Source: Actinomycetes bacterium
Lineage (GTDB): Bacteria; Actinomycetota; Acidimicrobiia; Acidimicrobiales; Ilumatobacteraceae
Reading direction: 5' to 3'
Assembly (NCBI GenBank): GCA_027491335.1
Contig: JAIXWJ010000016.1
Location: forward strand, 1-40,312
DNA: 40,312 bases
Position numbers and translations under genes: made by a program. Under the pieces are notes generated by a model that was not told the DNA's origin, made no database searches, and saw nothing but the letters and a program-made list of their open reading frames with translations. Positions within the stretch are counted from its first letter, which is position 1; each line of letters begins with the position of its first letter. Positions 18,081-26,711 of the stretch are shown piece after piece.

Positions 18081-18819
18081 AGAAACACCAGTCGCAGAGT
18101 TTCGTGACGTTGCACGAGAAATTCTCGGACGCGCACGAGGCGTCGATCATCTCCTTGGTCTCGACGATGACTCCCCGCGCGATGTTGAGCTTCACCGGGG
18201 TCAACGTCATCTCGTGCTTCTGCCCGAGCTTCAGATAGAGCAACTGCAACTTCGAAGTCGTCTCCTGGTCGGCTTCCTGCATCATCAATGCGTACGTCGT
18301 CAACTGGAAGAACTTGTCGTCCTCGCTCTTGAACTTCGGATTCGGAACGTTGCCGGTTTTGTAGTCACTGATGATGACCTGGCCCTCGTCGTCGAAGGTG
18401 AAGCGGTCAATGAAGCCCCTCATCCGCACGCCGTCGATGTCGGCGTCGATCTCGTGTTCCATGCCAACCAATTCGGTGCTCTGCGGGTCCTCGACCTTCC
18501 AGAGATTCTTCATGCATTCGAACGCTTGCCGCTTGAAGTCGACGATGGTGCCCTCGGGTTTGATCAGTTCGTTGACCTGCGTTTCCCAATCGCTGGCCTT
18601 CCAGCGTTCGGTGGCCATGGCCTTGACCGACTCCAGCGTTCGTTCGTGAGCATCGAGTTGGTAGAAGTGCTCGAGCACCTCGTGCACGAACGTCCCCACG
18701 TGAATGGCCCAGGTCGGCGGTTCGGAGAGACGATCGATGCGCGAAAACTTGAACTTCATGGGGCAATCGCGGAACGTGCCGATGGATGACGGCGACAAAT
18801 ACGCGGGTGCTTCGAACAT
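18052..18819 (-). CDS. stand-alone RecB-family PD-(D/E)XK nuclease with Fe-S cysteines
   Basis: A 255-residue protein of the PDDEXK_1/RecB-like family (Cas4 and AddB relatives). Nuclease motifs in order: Ser-rich start LSPSSIGTFRDCP, GTFVHEVLEHF (His-Glu), RGFIDRF, IISDYKTG with the Asp-x-Lys of the active site, and QLTTYALMM. Cysteines C19, C242, C245 and C251 follow the one-plus-three pattern known to hold a [4Fe-4S] cluster in AddB and Cas4. No helicase is attached and no cas genes lie nearby. ATG at 18819 is 99 bp downstream of nuoN2 on the same strand, so it could receive read-through from the long respiratory operon. DNA repair is the likely role by family. Confidence 0.88.
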   Translation of the reverse strand: MFEAPAYLSPSSIGTFRDCPMKFKFSRIDRLSEPPTWAIHVGTFVHEVLEHFYQLDAHERTLESVKAMATERWKASDWETQVNELIKPEGTIVDFKRQAFECMKNLWKVEDPQSTELVGMEHEIDADIDGVRMRGFIDRFTFDDEGQVIISDYKTGNVPNPKFKSEDDKFFQLTTYALMMQEADQETTSKLQLLYLKLGQKHEMTLTPVKLNIARGVIVETKEMIDASCASENFSCNVTKLCDWCFFKPQCPAHA

Positions 18820-18918
18820 GGACTCAGTTTGTCATCGCGTCGGCTTGCAACCGTGGACCCGACCACATCGAAAGAAGTGCGATCGCTTTCAGTGTGAACG
18901 AACCCGGCCTGATCGAAC

Positions 18919-20421
18919 TCAGCGGGCGAAGGACGCCGCGGTGCGAGCGGCATCGATCAACCAGCCCGGGAACACGCCGACCAACAAGGTGAAGATCGTG
19001 GCCAGGGTGATCACCACGTTCGCCGTGAACGGAACGCGCACGCTCTCGCGAGCATCGTCGCCGGCTTCGGCATCGTTCAGCCATATCGAGATCATGATTC
19101 GCAGATACAGAACCGCCGCGACGACCGAGGCGACCATGGCGATGATGGCGATGGCGTAACTCTCGTTCGCCGCCGCCGACGTGATGACACCGAACTTGGC
19201 GATGAATCCCGACGTGGCGGGCATGCCGGCCTGGGCGAGCAGGAACACCGTCATGGCGAGGGCGAGAGCCGGACGCTGACGACCGAGCCCTCGGAACGAT
19301 CCGAGGTCCGAGCCCGCGTCACCGGTGCGCGACACCAACGACACCACGGTGAAGGTTCCGATGACCAGCACCGAGTAGATGATGAGGTACAGCAACACGG
19401 ACGGCAGTCCGTCCTCGTCGCCCACGTGGCCCGCGGCCTCGATGCCGATCATGATGAAGCCCGCGTGGCTGATCGACGAGTACGCGAGCATGCGCTTCAC
19501 GTCGGTCTGCACCACCGCCATGACCGAGCCGACCACGACCGACAGCACCGCCAACACCCACACCACGGGTCGCCAATCCTCGATGCGGGTCGGAAGCGCG
19601 ACCAGCAGGATGCGGGTCATGGTGGCGAAAGCCGCGAGCTTGCCCACCGACGCCATGAACGCGGTGACCGGTGTGGGTGCACCCTGGTACACGTCCGGGG
19701 TCCAGAAGTGGAAGGGAACGACGGCCACCTTGAAGGCCAGTCCCACCAGGAGCAGAGCGATGCCGGCGAGCAACATGGCATCGTCGCCCTTCAGGAACAC
19801 CTGACCGCTCAACACTCGGCCCATCTCCGAGATGTTCGTCGTGCCGGTGCTGCCGTACAGGAGGGCGATTCCGTACAAAAGGAAGGCCGAGGCGAAACCA
19901 CCGAGGATGAAGTACTTGAGACCGCTCTCTTGGCTCTCGCTGCGACGTCGATGGCTGGCCGCCAACACGTAGAGCGCGATCGACAACGTCTCGAGACCGA
20001 GGAACAGCACCACCATGTCGTTGGCGGCGGTCATGATCATGGCGCCGATGGCGGCACAGATGTAGAGCGCGTAGACCTCGGGTCCGTCGAGTTGCTCACG
20101 CCGCAGATAATCCGCGGTGGACAACGACACCAGCGCGAGAGCACCGGCGATACCGATCCAGCACAGAACGGTGAAGTGATCGATCGATAGCGCGTCGTTG
20201 ATGACGACCCGTGATCCATCGCGACCGATGTCGTGCCACAGGAACATCTCGACGATGACCGCGGCCACCGCGAGCTCCACGGTTCCGAGCGCGTACCAAG
20301 CGCGGGGCCAGGGGCGCGTGAGGGCCGCCAACACCAGGTTCACCATCATTCCCGCGAGCAGGATGATGAGCGGCGTTACGGCCAACCAGTCGATCGAGGG
20401 GTACTGCATCGTCGTGCCCAT
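18919..20421 (-). CDS. nuoN: complex I subunit N, set 2
   Basis: A 500-residue antiporter-like subunit with about 14 helices. The helix 5 Glu is in LFLGLETLSIALYVLAAS and the helix 7 Lys in LAFKVAVVPFHFWTPDVYQGAPTPVTAFM; KLAAF carries the later Lys. It is the last nuo gene of set 2, and its ATG shares one base with the nuoM2 stop. It differs clearly from NuoN1 outside conserved motifs, so the two sets are old paralogues. The 98 bp after the stop hold only a weak GAAAG/CTTTC inverted repeat and no convincing terminator. Confidence 0.95.
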   Translation of the reverse strand: MGTTMQYPSIDWLAVTPLIILLAGMMVNLVLAALTRPWPRAWYALGTVELAVAAVIVEMFLWHDIGRDGSRVVINDALSIDHFTVLCWIGIAGALALVSLSTADYLRREQLDGPEVYALYICAAIGAMIMTAANDMVVLFLGLETLSIALYVLAASHRRRSESQESGLKYFILGGFASAFLLYGIALLYGSTGTTNISEMGRVLSGQVFLKGDDAMLLAGIALLLVGLAFKVAVVPFHFWTPDVYQGAPTPVTAFMASVGKLAAFATMTRILLVALPTRIEDWRPVVWVLAVLSVVVGSVMAVVQTDVKRMLAYSSISHAGFIMIGIEAAGHVGDEDGLPSVLLYLIIYSVLVIGTFTVVSLVSRTGDAGSDLGSFRGLGRQRPALALAMTVFLLAQAGMPATSGFIAKFGVITSAAANESYAIAIIAMVASVVAAVLYLRIMISIWLNDAEAGDDARESVRVPFTANVVITLATIFTLLVGVFPGWLIDAARTAASFAR

Positions 20422-22076
20422 CAGCCCTCGCCTCCTTCGTTCTCGGAGTGTCCCGTGTCGCCATGGTTCGTGTCGCCATGGTTCGTGTCGCCATGGTCCG
20501 TGACGCTCTGTTCCGTGTCGTCCTGTTCCGTGTCGTCCTGTTCATGGATGACCGGCTCGGGGGCCACGTAACCAGTGACCACTTCGACCCGGTCCATCAA
20601 CGCCTTCACGCTGGGCTCGATGCGATCGAGCATCGGCTTGGGGTACACACCGCAGAACACGATCAAACCGATGAACGGCAACAGAACGAGACCCTCGCGC
20701 AGTCGCAACTCGCGGAACGACGAATTGGCCTCGTCGGGCTCACCGTGGAAGACGCGCTGATAGGCCCACAACAAGTAGAGCGCGGCGAGGATGACTCCGG
20801 TCGCGCCGATGACCACCCACCAACGAGCCGTCTCGAAACCGCCGATGAGCACGAGGAATTCACCCACGAAACCGTTCAACCCCGGGACTCCAATGCTGGA
20901 CAGCATGACCACCATGAACGCGGCGGCGAAAATCGGTGCCACCTTCTGCAGACCCTTCAACTCGGCGATCTGACGCGTGTGACGACGCTCGTAGATCATG
21001 CCCACGAGAAGGAACAAGGCTCCGGTGGAGACTCCGTGGTTGATCATCTGCATCACACCACCGCTGATCGCCTCGGAGGTGAAAGCGAACGTTCCCAGCA
21101 CGATGAAGCCCAGGTGGGCCACCGAGGAATACGCCACGAGACGCTTCAGATCCTTCTGCATGGTCGCCGCGATGGCACCCCAGATGATGCCGATGACGGC
21201 GAGAGTCAAGAAGATCTCCCGACTCCAGAGGGCCGCCTCCGGGAAGAGGTACACGCCGAAGCGCAGCAAACCGTAGGTGCCCAACTTCAGCAACACACCC
21301 GCGAGAATGACCGAGCCGGCCGTGGGTGCCTGCGTGTGCGCGTCGGGCAACCAGGTGTGCAACGGGAAGAGCGGAACCTTCACCGCGAAGGCGATCGCGA
21401 ACGCGAAGAACAACCACCGGCCGGTGCTGGCGGCGAAGTTCGCGCCCTCGGCGATCTCGACCAGATCGAAGGTCATGCGACCGATGTCGTTCTTGGCGAG
21501 CAACGCGGTGGTGACGATGCCCACCAACATGAAGGCCGAGCCGACCATCGTGTACAAGAAGAACTTGGTGGCCGCGTAGATGCGCTGGTCGTATCCCCAT
21601 CCGCCGATGAGGAAGTACATCGGCACCAGCACGATCTCGAAGAAGAGGAAGAACAAGAACAGATCGAGACTGAGGAACGAACCCATCACTCCGGCTTCGA
21701 GCAGGAGCAACCACGCCAGGTAACGCTTCTCGTCGTGATGCGGGTCGCAACCGACGATGACGAGCGGGAACAAAATTCCGGTCAGCACCACGAGGAACAA
21801 CGAGATTCCGTCGACACCGAGGTGCCAACCGATACCCCATGACGTGATCCATTCGTGCTTGGAGACGAACTGGAATCCCTCCTCGCCGGTCTCGAAGGAC
21901 GCCAACACCCACAGGCCGATCGCGCCCGTGAACACCGAGGTCACCAGTGCGATCAGCTTGGTGTACTCGGGTCGACGCGAGGACGACATGAGAGTGAGCA
22001 CCGAGCCGACGAGCGGCATCAGCACCAACAACGTCAGAACCGGATAGGGCAACGCGTGAGTCGCTTCGGCCAGCAT
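20421..22076 (-). CDS. nuoM: complex I subunit M, set 2, with C-terminal pentapeptide repeats
   Basis: A 551-residue antiporter-like subunit. Pump residues: Glu in FFLFFEIVLVPMYFLIG and Lys in FAVKVPLFPLHTWLPDAH. The start is ATG at 22076, overlapping the nuoL2 stop (TGATG); the ten residues before it shadow nuoL2. The conserved fold ends near the helix with VFCGVYPKPML; after it comes a polar tail of about 60 residues with five-residue repeats (QDDTE, QDDTE, QSVTD, HGDTN, HGDTN, HGDTG). The tail is extra to the family. Confidence 0.95.
   Translation of the reverse strand: MLAEATHALPYPVLTLLVLMPLVGSVLTLMSSSRRPEYTKLIALVTSVFTGAIGLWVLASFETGEEGFQFVSKHEWITSWGIGWHLGVDGISLFLVVLTGILFPLVIVGCDPHHDEKRYLAWLLLLEAGVMGSFLSLDLFLFFLFFEIVLVPMYFLIGGWGYDQRIYAATKFFLYTMVGSAFMLVGIVTTALLAKNDIGRMTFDLVEIAEGANFAASTGRWLFFAFAIAFAVKVPLFPLHTWLPDAHTQAPTAGSVILAGVLLKLGTYGLLRFGVYLFPEAALWSREIFLTLAVIGIIWGAIAATMQKDLKRLVAYSSVAHLGFIVLGTFAFTSEAISGGVMQMINHGVSTGALFLLVGMIYERRHTRQIAELKGLQKVAPIFAAAFMVVMLSSIGVPGLNGFVGEFLVLIGGFETARWWVVIGATGVILAALYLLWAYQRVFHGEPDEANSSFRELRLREGLVLLPFIGLIVFCGVYPKPMLDRIEPSVKALMDRVEVVTGYVAPEPVIHEQDDTEQDDTEQSVTDHGDTNHGDTNHGDTGHSENEGGEG
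20452..20543 (-). repeat. 15-bp tandem repeat in the 3' end of nuoM2
   Basis: About six copies of a 15-bp unit. The cleanest are three adjacent copies around TTCGTGTCGCCATGG (plus strand), then one degenerate copy and two copies of TTCCGTGTCGTCCTG. The unit is in frame and encodes the pentapeptides HGDTN and QDDTE. Near-identical neighbours suggest slippage-type expansion, so copy number may vary between strains. Confidence 0.88.
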
Positions 22077-23989
22077 CAGAGCACCACCCCTCGCAGGAAG
22101 AACCACACCAACAGGGCGACCACACCCAACCCGACGGCGGCGGCGTAGTTACGAACCGCTCCCGTCTGGCCCTTGCGCAGGAATCCGCCGGCCCCTTGAA
22201 CCAGGCGTCCGACTCCGTTCACCGCACCATCGACGATGGTTCGGTCCGCCCACGCGACACCATCGAACGCACGACGGCCGGGACCGCCCATGAACGAGGT
22301 GATGGCCTTGTCGTACTTCCATCCGTCGGCGAGCAACGCCGGCTCGACCGCGGCGATCTTCTTCTTCGCGTAGACGGCCGCCGAGAGCAGGATTCCCGCG
22401 ACGGCCACGACGATCGCGATGCCCAACAAGATGTACTTGTTCTCGTACGCCCATGAATGATGGATGTCGGCCTCGCCGAACTCGACCACCGGCTCCAACC
22501 ACTTCTCGAGGAAGTGCAGATCCTTGGTGAACGGCAGCTGCATCGCTCCACCGACGACCGACAGTCCGGCCAACACGACGAGGGGTAGCAACATGATCTT
22601 GGGGCTCTCGTGCGGCTTGAAGTCGCCGTGAGCTCCGTGCTCCTCGCTGTGGTCGTTCCAACGCGCCTCGCCGAAGAACACCATGATCACCTGACGGGTC
22701 ATGTAGTACGCGGTCAGCAACGCCGTGATCAACCCGACCACGTAGAGGATTGGGCTCTTGGCGAAGGCGAACAACAGGATCTCGTCCTTGCTCCAGAAAC
22801 CGGCGAACGGCGGAACACCGGCGATGGCCAACCAGCCGATGATGAAGGTGAAGGCGGTGACCGGCATCAACTTGCGCAACGCACCCATACGTCGCATGTC
22901 CTGCTCATGGTGCATCCCGTGGATGACCGATCCGCTACCGAGGAACAACAGCGCCTTGAAGAACGCGTGGGTGACCATGTGGAAGATGGCCGCGACGTAG
23001 GCGCCCGAACCGACGGCGAGGAACATGAAGCCGAGCTGACTGACGGTCGAATAGGCCAACACCTTCTTGATGTCGGTCTGCGCCACGGCGATGGTGGCGG
23101 CGAACAACGCGGTCGCCACACCCACGATGGCGATCAGCGTGGGGGCCCAGTCGTACGAGATGGAAAGCACCGGGTTCACGCGGGTCATGAGGAACACACC
23201 GGCGGTGACCATGGTGGCGGCATGGATGAGCGCCGACACCGGGGTGGGCCCTTCCATGGCGTCGGGCAACCAGATGTACAACGGAAGCTGAGCGCTCTTG
23301 CCGCACGCGCCGATGAACAGCATGAGACCGATGGCCGTCGCGGTGACCGCCGACAACGCGCCGGATTCCGCCGCGTGATTGATGCCGGCGTAGCTGAGCG
23401 TGCCGGTGGCGCCGAAGGCGAGGAACATACCCATCATGACGCCCCAGTCACCAACGCGGTTCGTCACGAACGCCTTCTTGCCGGCGGTGGCGGCGCTCTC
23501 GCGGGTGTGCCAGAAGGAAATGAGGAAGTACGAGCAAGTGCCCACGCCCTCCCAACCGAGGAAGGTGACGAGCAGGTTCTCACCCATCACCAACATCAGC
23601 ATCGAGAACACGAACAGGTTGAGATAAATGAAGAACTTGCTGAACTTGGGATCACCGTGCATGTAGCCGATGGCGTAGAGATGGATCAACGTTCCGATGC
23701 CGGTGACGAACAACGCCATCGTGATGCTGAGAGGGTCGGCGAGGAACGCCAGATCGACGTGCAGCGAACCGACCGGCACCCACGAGAACGCGGTCACGAC
23801 GTGGTGACGCTCCTCGGTGGGCATGGAAATCAGATCGAAAAACGCGCCCACCGTGACGACGAACGAACCCGCCACCATGAGGGCCGCCAACGCACCGGAC
23901 TTCGGTTCACCGAGAAGTCGACCGAAGACGACGTTGATGAAGAAGCCCAGCAACGGCAGGGCAGGAATCAACCAAATCAGATCGAGCAT
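22076..23989 (-). CDS. nuoL: complex I subunit L, set 2
   Basis: A 637-residue distal antiporter-like subunit of normal length. Pump residues: Glu in TFLGWEGVGTCSYFLISFW and Lys in GKSAQLPLYIWLPDAMEGPTPVSALIH. The C-terminal lateral helix and last membrane helix (GLGVVALLVWFFLRGVVL) are present. A modest His-containing loop (NDHSEEHGAHGDFKPHESPK) sits where NuoL1 has its long His-X-X stretch. It lies 4 bp after nuoK2 and overlaps nuoM2 by one base. Confidence 0.96.
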   Translation of the reverse strand: MLDLIWLIPALPLLGFFINVVFGRLLGEPKSGALAALMVAGSFVVTVGAFFDLISMPTEERHHVVTAFSWVPVGSLHVDLAFLADPLSITMALFVTGIGTLIHLYAIGYMHGDPKFSKFFIYLNLFVFSMLMLVMGENLLVTFLGWEGVGTCSYFLISFWHTRESAATAGKKAFVTNRVGDWGVMMGMFLAFGATGTLSYAGINHAAESGALSAVTATAIGLMLFIGACGKSAQLPLYIWLPDAMEGPTPVSALIHAATMVTAGVFLMTRVNPVLSISYDWAPTLIAIVGVATALFAATIAVAQTDIKKVLAYSTVSQLGFMFLAVGSGAYVAAIFHMVTHAFFKALLFLGSGSVIHGMHHEQDMRRMGALRKLMPVTAFTFIIGWLAIAGVPPFAGFWSKDEILLFAFAKSPILYVVGLITALLTAYYMTRQVIMVFFGEARWNDHSEEHGAHGDFKPHESPKIMLLPLVVLAGLSVVGGAMQLPFTKDLHFLEKWLEPVVEFGEADIHHSWAYENKYILLGIAIVVAVAGILLSAAVYAKKKIAAVEPALLADGWKYDKAITSFMGGPGRRAFDGVAWADRTIVDGAVNGVGRLVQGAGGFLRKGQTGAVRNYAAAVGLGVVALLVWFFLRGVVL

Positions 23990-23993
23990 CGCA

Positions 23994-24320
23994 CTAACCC
24001 TTCAGCGCCGAGATGTCGTCCGCGGTCGCACCCGGGCGACGGCGCATGATGGACACGATGATTCCGAGACCGACGACCACCTCGGCGGCGGCCACGACCA
24101 TCACGAAGAACACGGTGGTCTGACCACCGATGTCGCCCATTTTCTTCGCCAGGGCGACGAAGCTGAGGTTCACGGCGTTCAACATCAGTTCGATGCACAT
24201 GAACATCACCAACGGATTGCGACGAACCAACACACCAACGGCACCGATGCCGAAGAGAACGGCGGCGAGGATCAGGTACCACGTGGTCGTGGGGGTGGCG
24301 GCGGCGAGAAACGACATCAC
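23994..24320 (-). CDS. nuoK: complex I subunit K, set 2
   Basis: A 107-108-residue, three-helix subunit. Both membrane glutamates are present in [19 protein letters not shown] and [22 protein letters not shown]. Two starts fit: GTG at 24320 (GTGA overlap with nuoJ2) or ATG at 24317 (TGATG overlap). The ATG is slightly preferred by analogy with the neighbours; the difference is one residue. Confidence 0.94.
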   Translation of the reverse strand: MMSFLAAATPTTTWYLILAAVLFGIGAVGVLVRRNPLVMFMCIELMLNAVNLSFVALAKKMGDIGGQTTVFFVMVVAAAEVVVGLGIIVSIMRRRPGATADDISALKG

Positions 24321-24859
24321 GAATCCTTCCCCGAACCCTTGATGCGTCGGGTGAGAAGCACGGTCCCGACCACCGCGACCACGAGGAGCACCGAGGTGAC
24401 CTCGAAGGCCACCACGTAGTCGCCGAACACGCTGCGGGCCAGCTGCTTGATGTTGGTGTCACCATCGCCGATGGCGTCGGCCACGTTCAGTCCGTCGCCA
24501 CGCGCGGTGATCGCATCGCGCGACGACACCACGGCCGCCACGACGAGGCCCACCAATCCGAGGCCGACGATGGCGGCGAGCGGGCGCTGAACCTTGAAGG
24601 GTTCCGTCGAGAGGTCCTCGGAACGATCGACGCCGAGGAGCATGATGACGAACAAGAAGAGAACCACGATGGCGCCGGCATAGACGATCACCTGCACCGC
24701 CGCCAGGAAGTGAGCGTTCTGGGCCACGAACATCACGGCCACACCGAACAAGGTCAGGATGAGGCTGAGCGCCGCATGCACCGGGTTGCTGCGCACGATG
24801 ACACCGACCGCGCCCACCAGGATCATGGCGGCGGCGAGAACGAACACGACCAGTTCCAT
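24317..24859 (-). CDS. nuoJ: complex I subunit J, set 2
   Basis: A 180-residue, five-helix membrane subunit. The helix 3 hallmark is [28 protein letters not shown]. The ATG at 24859 shares a base with the nuoI2 stop (TGATG). A soluble stretch of about 40 residues between helices 4 and 5 ([22 protein letters not shown]) is typical. It ends in the basic tail [11 protein letters not shown]. Confidence 0.94.
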   Translation of the reverse strand: MELVVFVLAAAMILVGAVGVIVRSNPVHAALSLILTLFGVAVMFVAQNAHFLAAVQVIVYAGAIVVLFLFVIMLLGVDRSEDLSTEPFKVQRPLAAIVGLGLVGLVVAAVVSSRDAITARGDGLNVADAIGDGDTNIKQLARSVFGDYVVAFEVTSVLLVVAVVGTVLLTRRIKGSGKDS

Positions 24860-25503
24860 CAGCGCTCACCTCCGTCGCGCACGCTCTGCTCCGGCTCGGG
24901 GGCTCGCTCGCCGTAGCCGAGTTCGCCGCTCCAGCCCACCACTCCCTCGAAGGTGGCGTCACCCGACGGTGCGGTCGCCCGCACCCAACCCGAGGTGAAC
25001 AGATCTTCGCCCTCGCGCCAGTCCTCCCAGGGAAGTTGCCGCGGACGACCGTCGTCGCCCACCACGAGTTCGGTCTTGGTGTAGATGGCGTCCTTGCGGT
25101 TGGTGAACGAGAACTCGAACAGCTTCGTCTCGGTGATCGCCTCGGTCGGACAGGCCTCGACGCACAGATCGCAGTGGATGCAACGCAAGTAGTTGATCTC
25201 GTACACGAAACCGAACCGCTCGCCCGGAGAGGTGGGGTTGTCGGGATCGTTGTCCGCGCCTCGGACGTAGATGCACTTGGCTGGGCAGACACCGGCGCAC
25301 AGTTCGCAGCCGATGCACTTCTCCATTCCGTCCTCGTAGCGATTCAGGACGTGACGCCCGTGCAGACGCTCGGGCTTGTCGGCCTTCTCGTCGCGATGGG
25401 GCTTGCCCTTCTTCAGCTCGCGGCCACCCGAGTACTCGCGCGTGACCTTGTTGCGTCGACCCACCTGACGCAGGGTGACCAGGAATCCACCGAGATAACC
25501 CAT
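24859..25503 (-). CDS. nuoI: complex I subunit I (two [4Fe-4S]), set 2
   Basis: A 214-residue subunit holding N6a and N6b. Ligands are C63, C66, C69, C73 and C108, C111, C114, C118. It is about 50 residues longer than NuoI1, with a basic N-terminal extension ([30 protein letters not shown] region) and an acidic C-terminal extension. The ATG overlaps nuoH2 by one base. In this set electrons arrive from NuoG. Confidence 0.96.
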   Translation of the reverse strand: MGYLGGFLVTLRQVGRRNKVTREYSGGRELKKGKPHRDEKADKPERLHGRHVLNRYEDGMEKCIGCELCAGVCPAKCIYVRGADNDPDNPTSPGERFGFVYEINYLRCIHCDLCVEACPTEAITETKLFEFSFTNRKDAIYTKTELVVGDDGRPRQLPWEDWREGEDLFTSGWVRATAPSGDATFEGVVGWSGELGYGERAPEPEQSVRDGGER

Positions 25504-26711
25504 CAGAACATCGCCCCCTCACGGTCACGATTCGCGCGACTGGTTCGCACGGCCGCCGACATCAACGCCGCACAACCGGCGATGACCACACCGGAGATGA
25601 CGCCCACCACGCCACGGTTCCAGCCTTCGTCTCGACCGAGCTGAAGAACCGCCATCAACATGAACCAACCGAGGGACGCCGGAATGAGAATCTTCCATCC
25701 GAGGTCCATCAACTGGTCGTAACGGAAACGCGGCAACGTGGCGCGCATCCAGACGTACACGTACAGGAACACCAAGACCTTGGCGATGAACCAAATCGTT
25801 CCCTCGATCGCGCCCGGAATGACCGGAATGTCGAACAGTCCCTGCGGACCACCGAAGAAGAGGGTCACGATGATTCCGCTCATGGTGACGGTGTTCATGA
25901 ATTCGGCCAGGAAGAACAACCCGAATCGAATGCTCGAGTACTCCGTGTTGAACCCGCCCACCAGCTCCTGCTCCGCTTCGACCAGATCGAACGGAGGGCG
26001 ATTCATTTCGGCCGTCGCCGCGAGCATGAAGATGACGAAGGGCACCACTCCGGTGGACACCACGTGCCAGTCGGCGATGCCTCCCTGGTTGCCCACGATG
26101 CCGCTCGTCGACAAGGTGCCCGACAACAGCAGAACCGTCGCGATGCTCAAGCCCAGAGCCGCCTCGTACGACACCATCTGTGCCGACGCGCGAACCGAAC
26201 CCAACAGTGGGTACTTCGAACCACTCGACCAACCGGCCAGCATGATTCCGTACACGGCCACCGCCGACAGGGCCATGAACAACAAGATGCCCACCGGCGG
26301 GTCGGCCAACTGCACCCGCGTGGTGTGTCCGAACCACTCGACCAGTCCGTCCTTGCCGTCGGAGAAGTCTCCGCCCAAGGGGATCACGGACCACACGAGG
26401 AACGCCGGGACGAACGCGAGATAGGGCGCCAACTTGAAGACGAACCGGTCGGCGCGATCGGGCAGCAGGTCTTCCTTGAAGAACAGCTTGATGCCGTCGG
26501 CCAGCGTCTGCAGCAGACCCCACGGACCGGCCTTGTTCGGCCCGATGCGGTTGCCCATTCCGGCGATCGCCTTGCGCTCGAACCACACCATGAACATGGT
26601 GACGAGGAGTCCGAGCGCGAAGATCACGACGACCTTCAACAAGATGATGAGAAGCGGAGCCCAGATCAGATCACCGATCGCGAGGGGATCGAGGCCGAGT
26701 ACTGCGAACAT
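25503..26711 (-). CDS. nuoH: complex I subunit H, set 2
   Basis: A 402-residue, about nine-helix subunit. It has the canonical ERK (residues 45-47, [23 protein letters not shown]), [15 protein letters not shown], and the acidic cytoplasmic loop [20 protein letters not shown] with Glu245. These are the residues diverged in NuoH1. ATG at 26711 overlaps the nuoG stop (TGATG); the 11 residues before it shadow nuoG. A C-terminal extra helix and basic tail ([15 protein letters not shown]) follow. Confidence 0.95.
   Translation of the reverse strand: MFAVLGLDPLAIGDLIWAPLLIILLKVVVIFALGLLVTMFMVWFERKAIAGMGNRIGPNKAGPWGLLQTLADGIKLFFKEDLLPDRADRFVFKLAPYLAFVPAFLVWSVIPLGGDFSDGKDGLVEWFGHTTRVQLADPPVGILLFMALSAVAVYGIMLAGWSSGSKYPLLGSVRASAQMVSYEAALGLSIATVLLLSGTLSTSGIVGNQGGIADWHVVSTGVVPFVIFMLAATAEMNRPPFDLVEAEQELVGGFNTEYSSIRFGLFFLAEFMNTVTMSGIIVTLFFGGPQGLFDIPVIPGAIEGTIWFIAKVLVFLYVYVWMRATLPRFRYDQLMDLGWKILIPASLGWFMLMAVLQLGRDEGWNRGVVGVISGVVIAGCAALMSAAVRTSRANRDREGAMF

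Noticed and set aside
18820..18918. Rho-independent terminator after nuoN2
   Set aside because: Only a 5-bp GAAAG/CTTTC stem with a large loop and no T-run is visible.
20452..20543. Repeats in nuoM2 as a CRISPR array
   Set aside because: The 15-bp units are contiguous without spacers and in frame with the gene.
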